DNA of 64,000 nucleotides from Palsa-504 sp963753195 (lineage in GTDB: Bacteria; Actinomycetota; Actinomycetes; Streptosporangiales; Streptosporangiaceae): contig CAVWBH010000001.1 of assembly GCA_963753195.1 (NCBI GenBank), forward strand, positions 620,001 through 684,000, read 5' to 3'. Positions 33,436 through 42,353 of the stretch are shown here, in pieces. The notes beneath the pieces are model-generated. The model was not told where the DNA came from. It was given only the letters and a program-made list of their open reading frames with translations, and ran no database searches. Made by a program: the position numbers and the translations under genes. Every line of letters starts with the position of its first letter. Position 1 is the first letter of the stretch.

Positions 33436-34815
33436 ATGCCCGCTCCGCGACCTGACATCGCTGACCTGCTCGAGGTCGACGTCCCGCCCGGCGGGAAGGT
33501 GATCACGGTGAGTGACCTGCACCTGCCTCCGGCCCGGACGGACGTCTCGGGTCGGTCCTGCGAGACGCTGGTGCGGCACCTGGCGGCGGAGCAGGCCGCG
33601 CTCACCGTCGTGCTGGCCGGGGACCTGATCGAGCTGCTCGGCTTTCCCGGGTCGACGGTCACCGACATCCTGCGCCCGCACGAGGACCTGTGCGCAGCGC
33701 TGCTGGGGGTGACCGCGCGGGGCGGGCAGGTCATCTACGCCATCGGCAACCACGACGGCGACCTGGCCTGGGACGTCAAGGCCGCGGACGCGGTCCGGGA
33801 GATGACCGGCGCCCGGCTGTGCCTGGCCGCCGACCTGATCCTGGCCGACGGCCGGAAAATCCGGGTGGAGCACGGCCACCAGCTCGACCAGTACAACTGC
33901 TTCTGCGACGCGCGAAACCCGCTGGACACCCCGCTGGGCCACCACATCGTCCGGCAGGTCCTGCCGCGGATCGAGTGGCTCGGCCGGGGCTGGGTCGACG
34001 GGGCGCACGAGATGGCGGACCCGGCCGACTTCCCGTCGTTCATCGGCTCCCGCCTCGTCTACCGCAAGCTCGGCCGCCACCTGTGGTGGCTCATCGCCAT
34101 CCCGCTGGTGATCCTGCTCGGGGTCCGGATCGGGGTGGTCGCCGCCTTCACGTCCCGGTACCCCGACACGGACGCCTGGGTGCACCGGGGTGCGATCCTC
34201 GGCTACGGCGCGGTCGCGGACCTGGTCGTGATCGGGGCGCTGGTCGCCTTCATAGCGCGCCGCGCCTGGGTCTCGATCAGCGCGCTGGCCCTGGACAACC
34301 GGGGCTACCAGCAGAACCAGGCCGCCCGCCAGCGCGCCGCCGACCTGGTCGCCGACGGCTACCACGGGTTCGTCTCGGCGCATACCCATCATCCGGAGCT
34401 GGCCGCCTCCGGGACGGGCTTCTACGCCAACTCCGGGTCATGCACTTCGGTGGTGGAGGGGATCGGCGGGAAGTTCGGCCTGCCCCCGGCCTACGTGCGC
34501 TACCAGCAGATCTGCTGGCTGGAAATCAACGCAGGCGGGGCGGAGCTGATGTCGGCCCGGGTCGAGCTGCCCGGCGCGACCAAGATGGAGCGGTTCGTCG
34601 CGCACGGCCGTAACCCGCACTCCGACAGCCCGGCGCGGGTGGCCTGCTGGCCGGGCGGCCCGGACTGGCCGCCCGCGGACAAGAAAGCCGCGGACAAGAA
34701 AGCCGAGAGCAATAAGGCCATGGACATGAAGCCCGCGCACAAGAGGGCCGAGGACGAGAAGGCCGAGGACGAGAAGGCCGCAGCGGACACCTTGCCGCCG
34801 CCGCCCGAGCGATAG
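33436..34815 (+). CDS. membrane-associated metallophosphoesterase
   Basis: 459 residues from ATG 33436, AGGAAG about ten bases upstream. The calcineurin-like motifs are in order: TVSDLHLPP, VLAGDLIELLG, AIGNHDGDLAW, VEHGHQLDQ and a late SAHTHHPEL, giving the dimetal centre. Two hydrophobic segments in the middle (WWLIAIPLVILLGVRIGVVA and LVVIGALVAFIARRAWV) suggest membrane anchoring, as in UDP-2,3-diacylglucosamine-hydrolase-like or uncharacterised phosphoesterases. The C-terminal tail is unusual: repeated ADKKA and EDEKA units with alternating charge. Substrate unknown. Confidence 0.75.
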   Translation: MPAPRPDIADLLEVDVPPGGKVITVSDLHLPPARTDVSGRSCETLVRHLAAEQAALTVVLAGDLIELLGFPGSTVTDILRPHEDLCAALLGVTARGGQVIYAIGNHDGDLAWDVKAADAVREMTGARLCLAADLILADGRKIRVEHGHQLDQYNCFCDARNPLDTPLGHHIVRQVLPRIEWLGRGWVDGAHEMADPADFPSFIGSRLVYRKLGRHLWWLIAIPLVILLGVRIGVVAAFTSRYPDTDAWVHRGAILGYGAVADLVVIGALVAFIARRAWVSISALALDNRGYQQNQAARQRAADLVADGYHGFVSAHTHHPELAASGTGFYANSGSCTSVVEGIGGKFGLPPAYVRYQQICWLEINAGGAELMSARVELPGATKMERFVAHGRNPHSDSPARVACWPGGPDWPPADKKAADKKAESNKAMDMKPAHKRAEDEKAEDEKAAADTLPPPPER

Positions 34816-34818
34816 CGG

Positions 34819-35169
34819 TCAGGCGCGCTCGGCGGCGCGGGCTTCCTCGACGGTGAGCTCGGCGGCGGGGTCGGCTTCCAGGCGCTCGTCCGGGATCGGC
34901 TGGCCGCTGCGGACCGAGCGCCCGTACGTGCCGTCGTCCAGCCGGTGCAGCGCGCGCTCGATGACGTCCAGCCGGGCGCGCAGGCTCTCGGTGATGGCGT
35001 CGTCCTCGCCTTCCTCGGTCAGGGCCAGCGCGGCATCGCCGTTGTCTTCCGCCTCGGTCTCCACTTCCGCCTCGCGGTCGTCCTGGCCGGCGGCCTCCGT
35101 CTTATGCAGCAGCCTGAGCACATCGTCGCGCTCGGCGGTGAGCAGGCTCCGGGCCCGGTCCTGGTCCAT
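34819..35169 (-). CDS. TraR/DksA-like protein lacking zinc-finger cysteines
   Basis: 116 residues. A coiled-coil hairpin (RARSLLTAERDDVLRLLHKT ... ITESLRARLDVIERALHRLD) is followed by DDGTYGRSVRSGQPIPDERL, the DksA zinc-finger position in which the Cys residues are replaced, then LEADPAAELTVEEA. DksA proteins act in the RNA polymerase secondary channel. Cysteine-less forms are common in actinobacteria and their role is little known. It converges on the metallophosphoesterase (3-base gap). Confidence 0.8.
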   Translation of the reverse strand: MDQDRARSLLTAERDDVLRLLHKTEAAGQDDREAEVETEAEDNGDAALALTEEGEDDAITESLRARLDVIERALHRLDDGTYGRSVRSGQPIPDERLEADPAAELTVEEARAAERA

Positions 35170-35181
35170 CCGGCCGTCCTC

Positions 35182-36393
35182 CTAGTCCGTGTGGGGTGCG
35201 GGCGGGTGGGATGCGTGCGCATGCCCGTGGTCGTGCCCGTGGTGGTCGTGGCCGTCAGGTGACCCGCCCATCATCCGCAGCATAGCGACCCCGCCGGTGC
35301 GGGCGAACCTGATGATCAGCGCGGCGGCGAGGATGAGGAAGACGATGTTCAGCCAGGTGGTGTAGTTCCAGGACACGCCCTGATCGGGGATCTTGGCCTG
35401 GGCCCGGTCCGGGATCAGGCCCAGGGCGCCGAAGACCAGCTCGACCACGTACCCGGCCGTCACCATCGTCGCGTAGAACGTGCCGAGCAGGAACAAGGCC
35501 ATCCGGGCGCCGTAGTACTTCCGGTAGATGTTAAGGATCGGCGCGATGATGAGGTCGGCGAAGATGAAGGCGACCACGCCGCCGAAGCTGATCCCACCCT
35601 TCCACAGCACCACGGCCAGCGGGACGTTCCCGATCGAGCAGACGAACGAGACGATGGCCACCACAGGCCCGATGAGCGGCCCCCAGATCTTCGCCGCGAG
35701 CGGGTGGCCGCTGATGAAGAACGCCTGCCAGAAGCTGTCGGGCACCCACGCGGCGATCGCGCCTGCGGCGAGCAGGCCGATGATCAGGTCCCTGATGATC
35801 GCCGCCCACTCCATGACGAACACGTGCGCCACCGCGGTGTAGCCGTCAGGAGAGAACAGCCGGCTGGCGAACGAGCCGGGCCGCTGAACGGACATGTCCA
35901 TCGCGGCGTGGCCTTCCATGGAGCCGGCGATCCCGCGCTCGGCCTGGTCCCGGGCCTGGCTCAGCAGCCGTTCCCTCAGCATCAGCCGGAACGCCACGGC
36001 GATCATCACGATCATGACCGGGCCGCCGGTGAACTCGGCCAGGGTGAACTGCCAGCCCATGAGCAGGGCCAGGATCACGCCGAGCTCGATGACCAGGTTG
36101 GTCGAGGCGATCTCGAACGCCATGGCCGCGGTAAAGCTGGCGCCCTTGCGGAACAGCGACCGCGCCAGCGCGACCGCGGCGTACGAGCACGACGATGACG
36201 CCGCCCCCAGGCCGGTCGCCACCGCGAGCGTGCGCGGCCGGTCGTCGCCCATGAGCCGGACGATGGTGGACTTCCTGACCAGCGCCTGGACCATCGCCGA
36301 GAGCCCGAAACCCAGGATCAGCGCCCAGGTGATCGCCCACGTCATCGAGCCCGTGATGGCCAGGGCATGCGCGACGGCGTGGAGCAGGCTCAT
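35182..36393 (-). CDS. ArsP-type (DUF318) permease with His-rich C-terminus
   Basis: 403 residues from ATG 36393 (MSLLHAVAHALAI); upstream in-frame sequence looks unlike protein. About eight to ten membrane helices with the family motifs TGLGAASSSCSYAAVALARS, FEIASTNLVIELGVILAL and FVCSIGNVPLAVVLWKGGIS. Related permeases export organoarsenicals or other small solutes. The cytoplasmic tail carries GSPDGHDHHGHDHGHAHASH, a probable metal-binding string. No arsR/arsC neighbours are present, so the arsenic role is only a family inference. It is divergent from an ABC-2 exporter (79-base shared promoter region). Confidence 0.8.
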   Translation of the reverse strand: MSLLHAVAHALAITGSMTWAITWALILGFGLSAMVQALVRKSTIVRLMGDDRPRTLAVATGLGAASSSCSYAAVALARSLFRKGASFTAAMAFEIASTNLVIELGVILALLMGWQFTLAEFTGGPVMIVMIAVAFRLMLRERLLSQARDQAERGIAGSMEGHAAMDMSVQRPGSFASRLFSPDGYTAVAHVFVMEWAAIIRDLIIGLLAAGAIAAWVPDSFWQAFFISGHPLAAKIWGPLIGPVVAIVSFVCSIGNVPLAVVLWKGGISFGGVVAFIFADLIIAPILNIYRKYYGARMALFLLGTFYATMVTAGYVVELVFGALGLIPDRAQAKIPDQGVSWNYTTWLNIVFLILAAALIIRFARTGGVAMLRMMGGSPDGHDHHGHDHGHAHASHPPAPHTD

Positions 36394-36472
36394 GCCGGCA
36401 TGGTACCCGGCAGGGGTATCGGCCACGGCGTCCCCGCGCAACCCGCGGGGACGCCGCCGTAGACTCGCCTGC

Positions 36473-37420
36473 GTGAGCACCGGCAGCGGCCCTGGCGATC
36501 CGGCGGCGCCTGCCGTTGAGCTTGCCGGGCTGGTCAAGCGCTACGGCCAGATAACGGCCGTGGACAGGCTCTCGCTGACCGCGGCGCGCGGCGCGGTGAC
36601 CGGCATCCTCGGCCCCAACGGCGCGGGCAAGACCACCACGATCGAGATCTGCGAAGGCTACCGGCGCCCCGACCAGGGCACGGTGCGGGTGCTCGGGCTG
36701 GACCCGGTCCGGGATACACGCGCGCTCCGTCCGCGGGTGGGCGTGATGCTCCAGTCCGGCGGCATTCCCCCGGCGGTACCCGCGGCCGACTACCTGAACC
36801 TGCTGAGCCGCTTCCACACCAGCCCCATCCCGCCGGCCCAGCTGCTGGACCTGGTGGGGCTCACCGCGGTGGCGCGCACACCCTACAAGCGCCTGTCCGG
36901 CGGCCAGCAGCAGCGGCTGTCCCTGGCCGCGGCCATCATCGGCCGCCCGGAGCTGGTCTTCCTCGACGAGCCCACGGCCGGCCTGGACCCGCAGGCCCGG
37001 CACGCCACCTGGGAGCTGATCGGGCAGCTGCGCCAGGCGGGCGTGAGCGTCATCCTGACCACGCACTTCATGGAAGAGGCCGAACGCCTCTGCGACTTCG
37101 TGGCCATCATCGATCACGGCCAGCTGGTGGCCGCCGACACGCCCGGGCAGCTGACCGGCACCGTCGGCCAGCTCAGGTTCCGCGCGGAGCCGGGGCTGGA
37201 CATCGACAGCCTGCTGACCGTGCTGCCGGCGGCCAGCGCGGTGAAGGAATCCCCGGCCGGCCACTACGTGATCGAGGTGCACGGGGCGGTGGATCCGCTG
37301 CTGCTCGCCGCCGTGACCGCCTGGTGCGCGGAGCGGGGCGTGCTCGCCAACAGCCTGCGCATCGAGAGCCGCACGCTGGAGGACGTGTTCCTCGAGCTCA
37401 CCGGGAAGGAACTGCGCTGA
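36473..37420 (+). CDS. ABC-2 type exporter, ATP-binding subunit
   Basis: 315 residues from GTG 36473. Walker A GPNGAGKTTT, signature LSGGQQQRLSL, Walker B LVFLDEPTAGLDPQ and H-loop TTHFMEEAE. It belongs to the DrrA-like group with a C-terminal extension. It overlaps the permease gene at TGATG, so the two form one exporter. In actinobacteria this pair often stands near ctaA and the suf cluster; substrate not known. Confidence 0.9.
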   Translation: MSTGSGPGDPAAPAVELAGLVKRYGQITAVDRLSLTAARGAVTGILGPNGAGKTTTIEICEGYRRPDQGTVRVLGLDPVRDTRALRPRVGVMLQSGGIPPAVPAADYLNLLSRFHTSPIPPAQLLDLVGLTAVARTPYKRLSGGQQQRLSLAAAIIGRPELVFLDEPTAGLDPQARHATWELIGQLRQAGVSVILTTHFMEEAERLCDFVAIIDHGQLVAADTPGQLTGTVGQLRFRAEPGLDIDSLLTVLPAASAVKESPAGHYVIEVHGAVDPLLLAAVTAWCAERGVLANSLRIESRTLEDVFLELTGKELR

Positions 37421-38265
37421 TGAGCGAGGCGGCCCTGAGCAAGACGGCGCTGAGCAAGACGTCGCTGGGCGAGACGGCCCCGGGCGCGGCGGCAGAGCTG
37501 TTCACGCCCGCGCCCGGGGCGGCGCCGCCGGCCCGGATGATCGCCGCGCAGGCCGCGCTGGAGACCCGGACCCTGCTGCGTAACGGCGAACAGCTCCTGC
37601 TCACCCTCATCATCCCGCTGCTCCTGCTCACCGCGTTCAGCCTGGAGCCGCTGATCAACTTCGGGGCCGGGCTGAGCCGGATCGACTTCCTGACGCCCGG
37701 GATCATCGCGCTGGCCGTGATGTCGACCGCCTTCACCAGCCAGGCGATCGCCACCGGGTTCGAGCGCCGCTACGGCGTGCTGAAACGGCTGGGAGCCACG
37801 CCGCTGTCGCGTGGTGGCCTGATCGCGGCCAAGACCGTGACGGTGATCGGGGTGGAGCTGCTGCAGGCCGTGCTCATCCTGGCCATCGCCGCGGCCATCG
37901 GCTGGCGGCCGTACGCCAGCCCGGCCGCGGTGCTGACCGTGCCGCTGCTGATCCTGCTCGGCACGGCGGCGTTCAGCGGGCTCGCCCTGCTGATGGCGGG
38001 CACGCTGCGGGCCGAGGCCACCCTGGCCGCGGCCAACCTGGTCTACATCCTGATGCTCGGCCTGGGCGGCGTGGTGTTCCCGCTGACCAGGTTCCCCGCG
38101 GGGGCGCGGCCCGTGCTCGAGCTGCTGCCCACCGGCGCGCTGTCCACCGGCCTGCGCAGCGTCCTGCAGTACGGCGTGGCGTTCCCGGTCGGCAACACGG
38201 TCACGCTGGCGGTCTGGGCCGTGGCGGCGATCGCCCTGGCGGCGCGGACCTTCCGCTGGGAGTGA
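37420..38265 (+). CDS. ABC-2 type exporter, permease subunit
   Basis: 281 residues with six predicted helices, including LLLTLIIPLLLLTAFSL, FLTPGIIALAVMSTAFTSQA, VELLQAVLILAIAAAIGW and FSGLALLMAGTLR. The N-terminal cytoplasmic tail has a short tandem (ALSKTALSKTSLGETA). The ERRYGVLKRLGATPLSR loop is typical of DrrB-like permeases. It is translationally coupled to the ATPase upstream and overlaps the EamA transporter by four bases. Confidence 0.9.
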   Translation: MSEAALSKTALSKTSLGETAPGAAAELFTPAPGAAPPARMIAAQAALETRTLLRNGEQLLLTLIIPLLLLTAFSLEPLINFGAGLSRIDFLTPGIIALAVMSTAFTSQAIATGFERRYGVLKRLGATPLSRGGLIAAKTVTVIGVELLQAVLILAIAAAIGWRPYASPAAVLTVPLLILLGTAAFSGLALLMAGTLRAEATLAAANLVYILMLGLGGVVFPLTRFPAGARPVLELLPTGALSTGLRSVLQYGVAFPVGNTVTLAVWAVAAIALAARTFRWE

Positions 38266-39194
38266 CCGACCCAGGCCACGACGAAGCCCCGGCGGCAGGA
38301 CGCCCGGAGGCCGGCCCAGGTTCCGCCGGGGGCCGGGGGCAGCTGGCGCTGCCGGCGGCGATGGTGGTGTGCGGGATCATCTCGGTGCAGGCCGGGGCGG
38401 GCATCGCCGACAAGCTATTCCACGAGATCGCGCCGACTGCGGTCACCGGGCTGCGGCTGTGGTCCTCCGCGGTGGCGATGGCCGCCATTTCCTGGCGCGG
38501 GCTGGCCCGGGCGCTCGGTGAGTTGCGGCAGCGCAGAGCATTGCACGGCGGCTGGATCGCCGTGTCGTTCGGTATCGCGCTCTTGATCATGAACTTCTCG
38601 ATATACCAGGCGTTTTCCAGGATTCCGCTGGGTGTCGCGGTCACCATCGAGTTCCTCGGCCCGCTGGCCGTGGCGGTCGCCGGGTCACGGCACCTGCGCG
38701 ACGTCGGCTGGGTGGTGCTGGCGGCGGCCGGCGTGGTCCTGCTGACCCGGGGCGGGCACGGCCCCCTGGATCTGACCGGGGTGGTGTTCGCCGTGGTGGC
38801 CGGGGCCAGCTGGGCGGCCTACATCGTGCTCAGCTCGGCGACCGGTCGGCGCTTCCCCGGATCGGCGGGCCTGGCCATCGCGATGATTGTCGCGGGGATC
38901 CTGATCACGCCGCCCGCGGTCGTGGCCGGCGGCACCGCGATGTTCCGGCCCGCCGTGCTGGCCACCGGGGCGGCCATCGGCATCCTCTCGTCGGTCATCC
39001 CCTACGGGCTGGAACTGGAGGCGCTGCGGCGGATGCCCATGCGGCTGTTCGGCGTGTGGATGAGCCTGGAGCCCGCGGTGGCCGCGCTGGTCGGACTGGT
39101 CCTGCTCGGCCAGCAGCTCAGCCCGGTGGAGTGGCTGGCGATCGGCTGCGTGATGATCGCGTGTGCCGGCGCGGCGGCCAGCCCTCTACCATGA
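38262..39194 (+). CDS. EamA-family (RhtA-like) transporter
   Basis: 310 residues from GTG 38262 with ten predicted helices in two EamA repeats: LPAAMVVCGIISVQAGAGIA, SFGIALLIMNFSIYQAF, VAVTIEFLGPLAVAVAGSR, then GVVFAVVAGASWAAYIVLSS and VWMSLEPAVAALVGLVLLGQ. It resembles threonine/homoserine exporters of the RhtA type. It overlaps the ABC permease and ends four bases before ctaA, so it is likely in the same transcript. Substrate is inferred only from family. Confidence 0.85.
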   Translation: MTDPGHDEAPAAGRPEAGPGSAGGRGQLALPAAMVVCGIISVQAGAGIADKLFHEIAPTAVTGLRLWSSAVAMAAISWRGLARALGELRQRRALHGGWIAVSFGIALLIMNFSIYQAFSRIPLGVAVTIEFLGPLAVAVAGSRHLRDVGWVVLAAAGVVLLTRGGHGPLDLTGVVFAVVAGASWAAYIVLSSATGRRFPGSAGLAIAMIVAGILITPPAVVAGGTAMFRPAVLATGAAIGILSSVIPYGLELEALRRMPMRLFGVWMSLEPAVAALVGLVLLGQQLSPVEWLAIGCVMIACAGAAASPLP

Positions 39195-39198
39195 GGGC

Positions 39199-40224
39199 GT
39201 GCCTGCCGATCTTCTCCGCACCTGGGCCTCTCGTCTGGAGAGCTCAAGGTTCGTCCGGCCCGTGCTGTTCCCGACGGTGCGGTCGATGCGGCGGATCGCG
39301 CTGGCCGGGGTCATCGCCGACGCCGCGATCATGTCCACCGGCGCGGCGGTCCGGCTGAGCTCGTCCGGCCTGGGCTGCCCAGACTGGCCCCGGTGCAGCG
39401 CGGCAGACGTCGTGGCCAGCAAGAACGCCGGGCAGACGCTGCTCAACACCTGGATCGAGTTCGCCAACAGACTGCTTAACTTCCCGCTGGTCATCATCGC
39501 CGCCCTCGTCTTCATCGCGGCCTGGCGGTTCCGGCCGCAGGGAACCAGGCGGCGGGACCTGGTCTGGCTGGCGGCGGTCCAGCCGGCCGGGGTGATCGCA
39601 CAGGCGGTGATCGGCGGGATCGTCGTGCTGACCAAGCTCAGCCCGGCCGCGGTCTCGGTGCATTTCCTGGTGTCCGCGGCGATCGTGGCCGCGGCCGTCG
39701 TCCTGCACGTCAAGTGCTCCGAGGGAGACGATCCGCCGGCCACGGTGGTCCGGAGGGACCTGCGCGTGCTGTCCGCCCTGCTGGTCGCCGTCACCGCCGT
39801 GATGCTCGCGGCGGGCACGGTGGTGACGGGGACGGGCCCGCTGGCCGGCCACGCGGACACGCCCCGGTACAACCTGCCGCTGGAAGGCGTCACGCAGCTG
39901 CACGCCGACATCGGCTGGCTGCTGGCCGGCCTGGCCGTCGCGCTCGTCCTGGGGCTGCGGATGTCCGGGGCCCCGCCCCGGACGAGGCGGGCCAGCTGGG
40001 TCATGCTCGCGGCGCTGGGCGCGCAGGGCGTGATCGGCTATACCCAGTACTTCACCCACCTGCCGGCCGGGCTGGTCTGGGTCCATGTCACCGGGTCGGT
40101 ACTGGTGTGGATCGCGGTGCTGCGGCTGTTCCTGTTCATGCGCGACCGCGGCCCGCTGAGCAGGCCGGACCCGGAACCGGCCCAGGCCGCCCCCTACCGG
40201 CAGCCGGAGCCGCTGGACCGATAG
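39199..40224 (+). CDS. ctaA: heme A synthase CtaA
   Basis: 341 residues from GTG 39199. Eight-helix membrane protein oxidising heme O to heme A for cytochrome aa3. The first half shows IMSTGAAVRLSSSGLGCPDW, then CSAADVV, the paired extracytoplasmic cysteines of the bacterial type, and heme-ligand histidines in AVSVHFLVSAAIVA. The second half has VTQLHADIGWLLAGLA and LVWVHVTGSVLVW. It lies 10 bases before tkt. The usual partner ctaB (heme O synthase) is not next to it. Confidence 0.9.
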   Translation: MPADLLRTWASRLESSRFVRPVLFPTVRSMRRIALAGVIADAAIMSTGAAVRLSSSGLGCPDWPRCSAADVVASKNAGQTLLNTWIEFANRLLNFPLVIIAALVFIAAWRFRPQGTRRRDLVWLAAVQPAGVIAQAVIGGIVVLTKLSPAAVSVHFLVSAAIVAAAVVLHVKCSEGDDPPATVVRRDLRVLSALLVAVTAVMLAAGTVVTGTGPLAGHADTPRYNLPLEGVTQLHADIGWLLAGLAVALVLGLRMSGAPPRTRRASWVMLAALGAQGVIGYTQYFTHLPAGLVWVHVTGSVLVWIAVLRLFLFMRDRGPLSRPDPEPAQAAPYRQPEPLDR

Positions 40225-40234
40225 GCTCCTAGGC

Positions 40235-42316
40235 GTGAGCAATCAGTCGAAGCTCGAGTGGACGGCGACTGACGCGCGCGCCGTCGATCTGATCCGGGTG
40301 CTGGCCATGGACTCGGTGCAGAAGGCAGGCTCAGGACACCCGGGCACGGCGATGAGCCTGGCCCCGGCGGCCTACCTGCTCTACCAGCGCCTGCTCAGGC
40401 ACGACCCGGCCGATCCCAACTGGCCGGGCCGAGACCGTTTCGTCCTGTCCTGCGGGCATTCCAGCCTCACCTTGTACATCCAGCTCTACCTGTCCGGGTA
40501 CGGGCTGACGCTCGATGACCTGAAGGGCTACCGCACCTGGGGCAGCATCACGCCCGGGCATCCCGAGCACCGGCTCACGCCCGGCGTGGAGACCACCACC
40601 GGGCCGCTCGGCCAGGGCCTCGGCAACGCCGTCGGCATGGCCATGGGCGCGCGCCGCGAGCACGGCCTGCTCGACCCGGACGCCGACCTGGGGGCCAGCC
40701 TGTTCGACCACTATGTCTACTGCTTCGTCTCTGACGGGGATATCGAGGAGGGCATCAGTCACGAGGCGTCCTCGCTCGCGGGTCATCAGAAGCTCGGGAA
40801 CCTCATCGTGCTGTACGACGACAACACGATCTCGATCGAGGATGACACGAACATCGCCAAGTCCGAGGACGTCTGCGCGCGGTACGAGGCCTACGGCTGG
40901 CACGTGCAGCGGCTGACCTGGCGCACGCCCGAGGGCGGGTACCACGAGGACGTCGAAGCGCTCTACCGGGCCTTCCTGGCCGCCCGGGAGCACACCGAGG
41001 CGCCGTCCCTCATCGCGCTGCGGACGATCATCGGCTGGCCGGCCCCGCACAAGCAGAACACGGGCGCGGCGCACGGCTCCGCGCTGGGCGTCGACGAGGT
41101 GCGGGCGACCAAGGAGGTCCTGCACTTCGATCCGGACGTCGACTTCCCGGTCGAGGACGAGGCGGTGGCCCGCGCGCGCCAGGTCGCCGAGCGCGGCAAG
41201 ACCGCGCGCGCGGAGTGGGAGGGAGACTTCGCCGAGTGGGCCGCTGCCGACCCTGAGCGCAAGCAGCTGTTCGACCGCCTGGCCGCTCGCCGTCTGCCCG
41301 ACGGGTGGGCCGCGGCGCTGCCCACTTTCCCGCCTGACGCCAAGGGCATCGCCACCCGGAAGGCTTCCGGCGAGGTCCTCAACGCGCTGGCCCCGGTGCT
41401 GCCCGAGCTGTGGGGCGGCTCGGCGGACCTGGCCGAGAGCAACCTCACCACCATGGACGGCGAGCCCTCGTTCATTCCCACCGAGCACCAGACCCGCCTG
41501 TTCCCCGGCAACCCGTACGGGCGGGTGCTGCACTTCGGCATCCGGGAGCACGGCATGGGGGCCCTGCTGAACGGGATCGCGCTGAGCGGCGGCACCCGCC
41601 CCTACGGCGGGACGTTCCTGGTGTTCAGCGACTACATGCGAGGGTCGGTGCGGCTGTCGGCGCTGATGGAGCTGCCGGTCACCTACGTGTGGACGCACGA
41701 CTCGATCGGCCTCGGCGAAGACGGCCCTACCCACCAGCCGATCGAGCATCTGTGGGCGCTGCGGGCCATCCCGCACCTGGAGGTGATCCGGCCCGCGGAC
41801 GCCAACGAGACGGTGGTGGCCTGGCGGACCGTCCTGGAGCGGGCACGGCCCGCGGCGCTGTGCCTGACCAGGCAGAACCTTCCGGTGCTCGACCGCTCAG
41901 GAGAGCTGGAGAGCGCGGAGAAGGTCACCCGGGGCGGCTACGTGCTGGCGGGCGGCAGCGACGTCATCCTGATCGGCACCGGCAGCGAGGTGCCCATCGC
42001 GCTGCAGGCCCGTGAGCAGCTGGCCGCGGACGGCATCTCGGCCCGGGTGGTGTCCATGCCGTGCGTGGAATGGTTCAACGATCAGGACGAGTCCTACCGG
42101 CGCGAAGTGCTGCCACCGACCATCCGCGCGCGGGTGTCGGTGGAAGCGGGCATTACCGCACCCTGGAAGTTGTTTGTGGGAGACGCGGGGGCTTCAATTG
42201 GAGTAGACCACTTTGGCGCCTCGGCCGCATATCAGAAGCTCTACGAAGAGTTTGGCCTCACCGCGGAGCGGGTAGCCGCTGCCGCACGCGACAGTCGGGC
42301 CCGGGTCACGGACTGA
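40235..42316 (+). CDS. tkt: transketolase
   Basis: 693 residues from GTG 40235. Thiamine-diphosphate enzyme of the non-oxidative pentose-phosphate pathway. The N-terminal domain begins DLIRVLAMDSVQKAGSGHPG; the ThDP motif is SDGDIEEGISHEAS...YDDNTISIEDDTN; the pyrimidine-binding domain has FGIREHGMGALLNGIALSG and WTHDSIGLGEDGPTHQPIEH. Length is normal. It is the first gene of the tkt-tal-zwf-opcA-pgl operon. Confidence 0.97.
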   Translation: MSNQSKLEWTATDARAVDLIRVLAMDSVQKAGSGHPGTAMSLAPAAYLLYQRLLRHDPADPNWPGRDRFVLSCGHSSLTLYIQLYLSGYGLTLDDLKGYRTWGSITPGHPEHRLTPGVETTTGPLGQGLGNAVGMAMGARREHGLLDPDADLGASLFDHYVYCFVSDGDIEEGISHEASSLAGHQKLGNLIVLYDDNTISIEDDTNIAKSEDVCARYEAYGWHVQRLTWRTPEGGYHEDVEALYRAFLAAREHTEAPSLIALRTIIGWPAPHKQNTGAAHGSALGVDEVRATKEVLHFDPDVDFPVEDEAVARARQVAERGKTARAEWEGDFAEWAAADPERKQLFDRLAARRLPDGWAAALPTFPPDAKGIATRKASGEVLNALAPVLPELWGGSADLAESNLTTMDGEPSFIPTEHQTRLFPGNPYGRVLHFGIREHGMGALLNGIALSGGTRPYGGTFLVFSDYMRGSVRLSALMELPVTYVWTHDSIGLGEDGPTHQPIEHLWALRAIPHLEVIRPADANETVVAWRTVLERARPAALCLTRQNLPVLDRSGELESAEKVTRGGYVLAGGSDVILIGTGSEVPIALQAREQLAADGISARVVSMPCVEWFNDQDESYRREVLPPTIRARVSVEAGITAPWKLFVGDAGASIGVDHFGASAAYQKLYEEFGLTAERVAAAARDSRARVTD

Positions 42317-42353
42317 ACGCCCGGCCCTCGGCCCACAGGGAAGGGAAGCGACC

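Noticed and set aside
40331..41776. 481-residue minus-strand open frame
   Set aside because: It is the antisense of transketolase and has no recognisable protein features.
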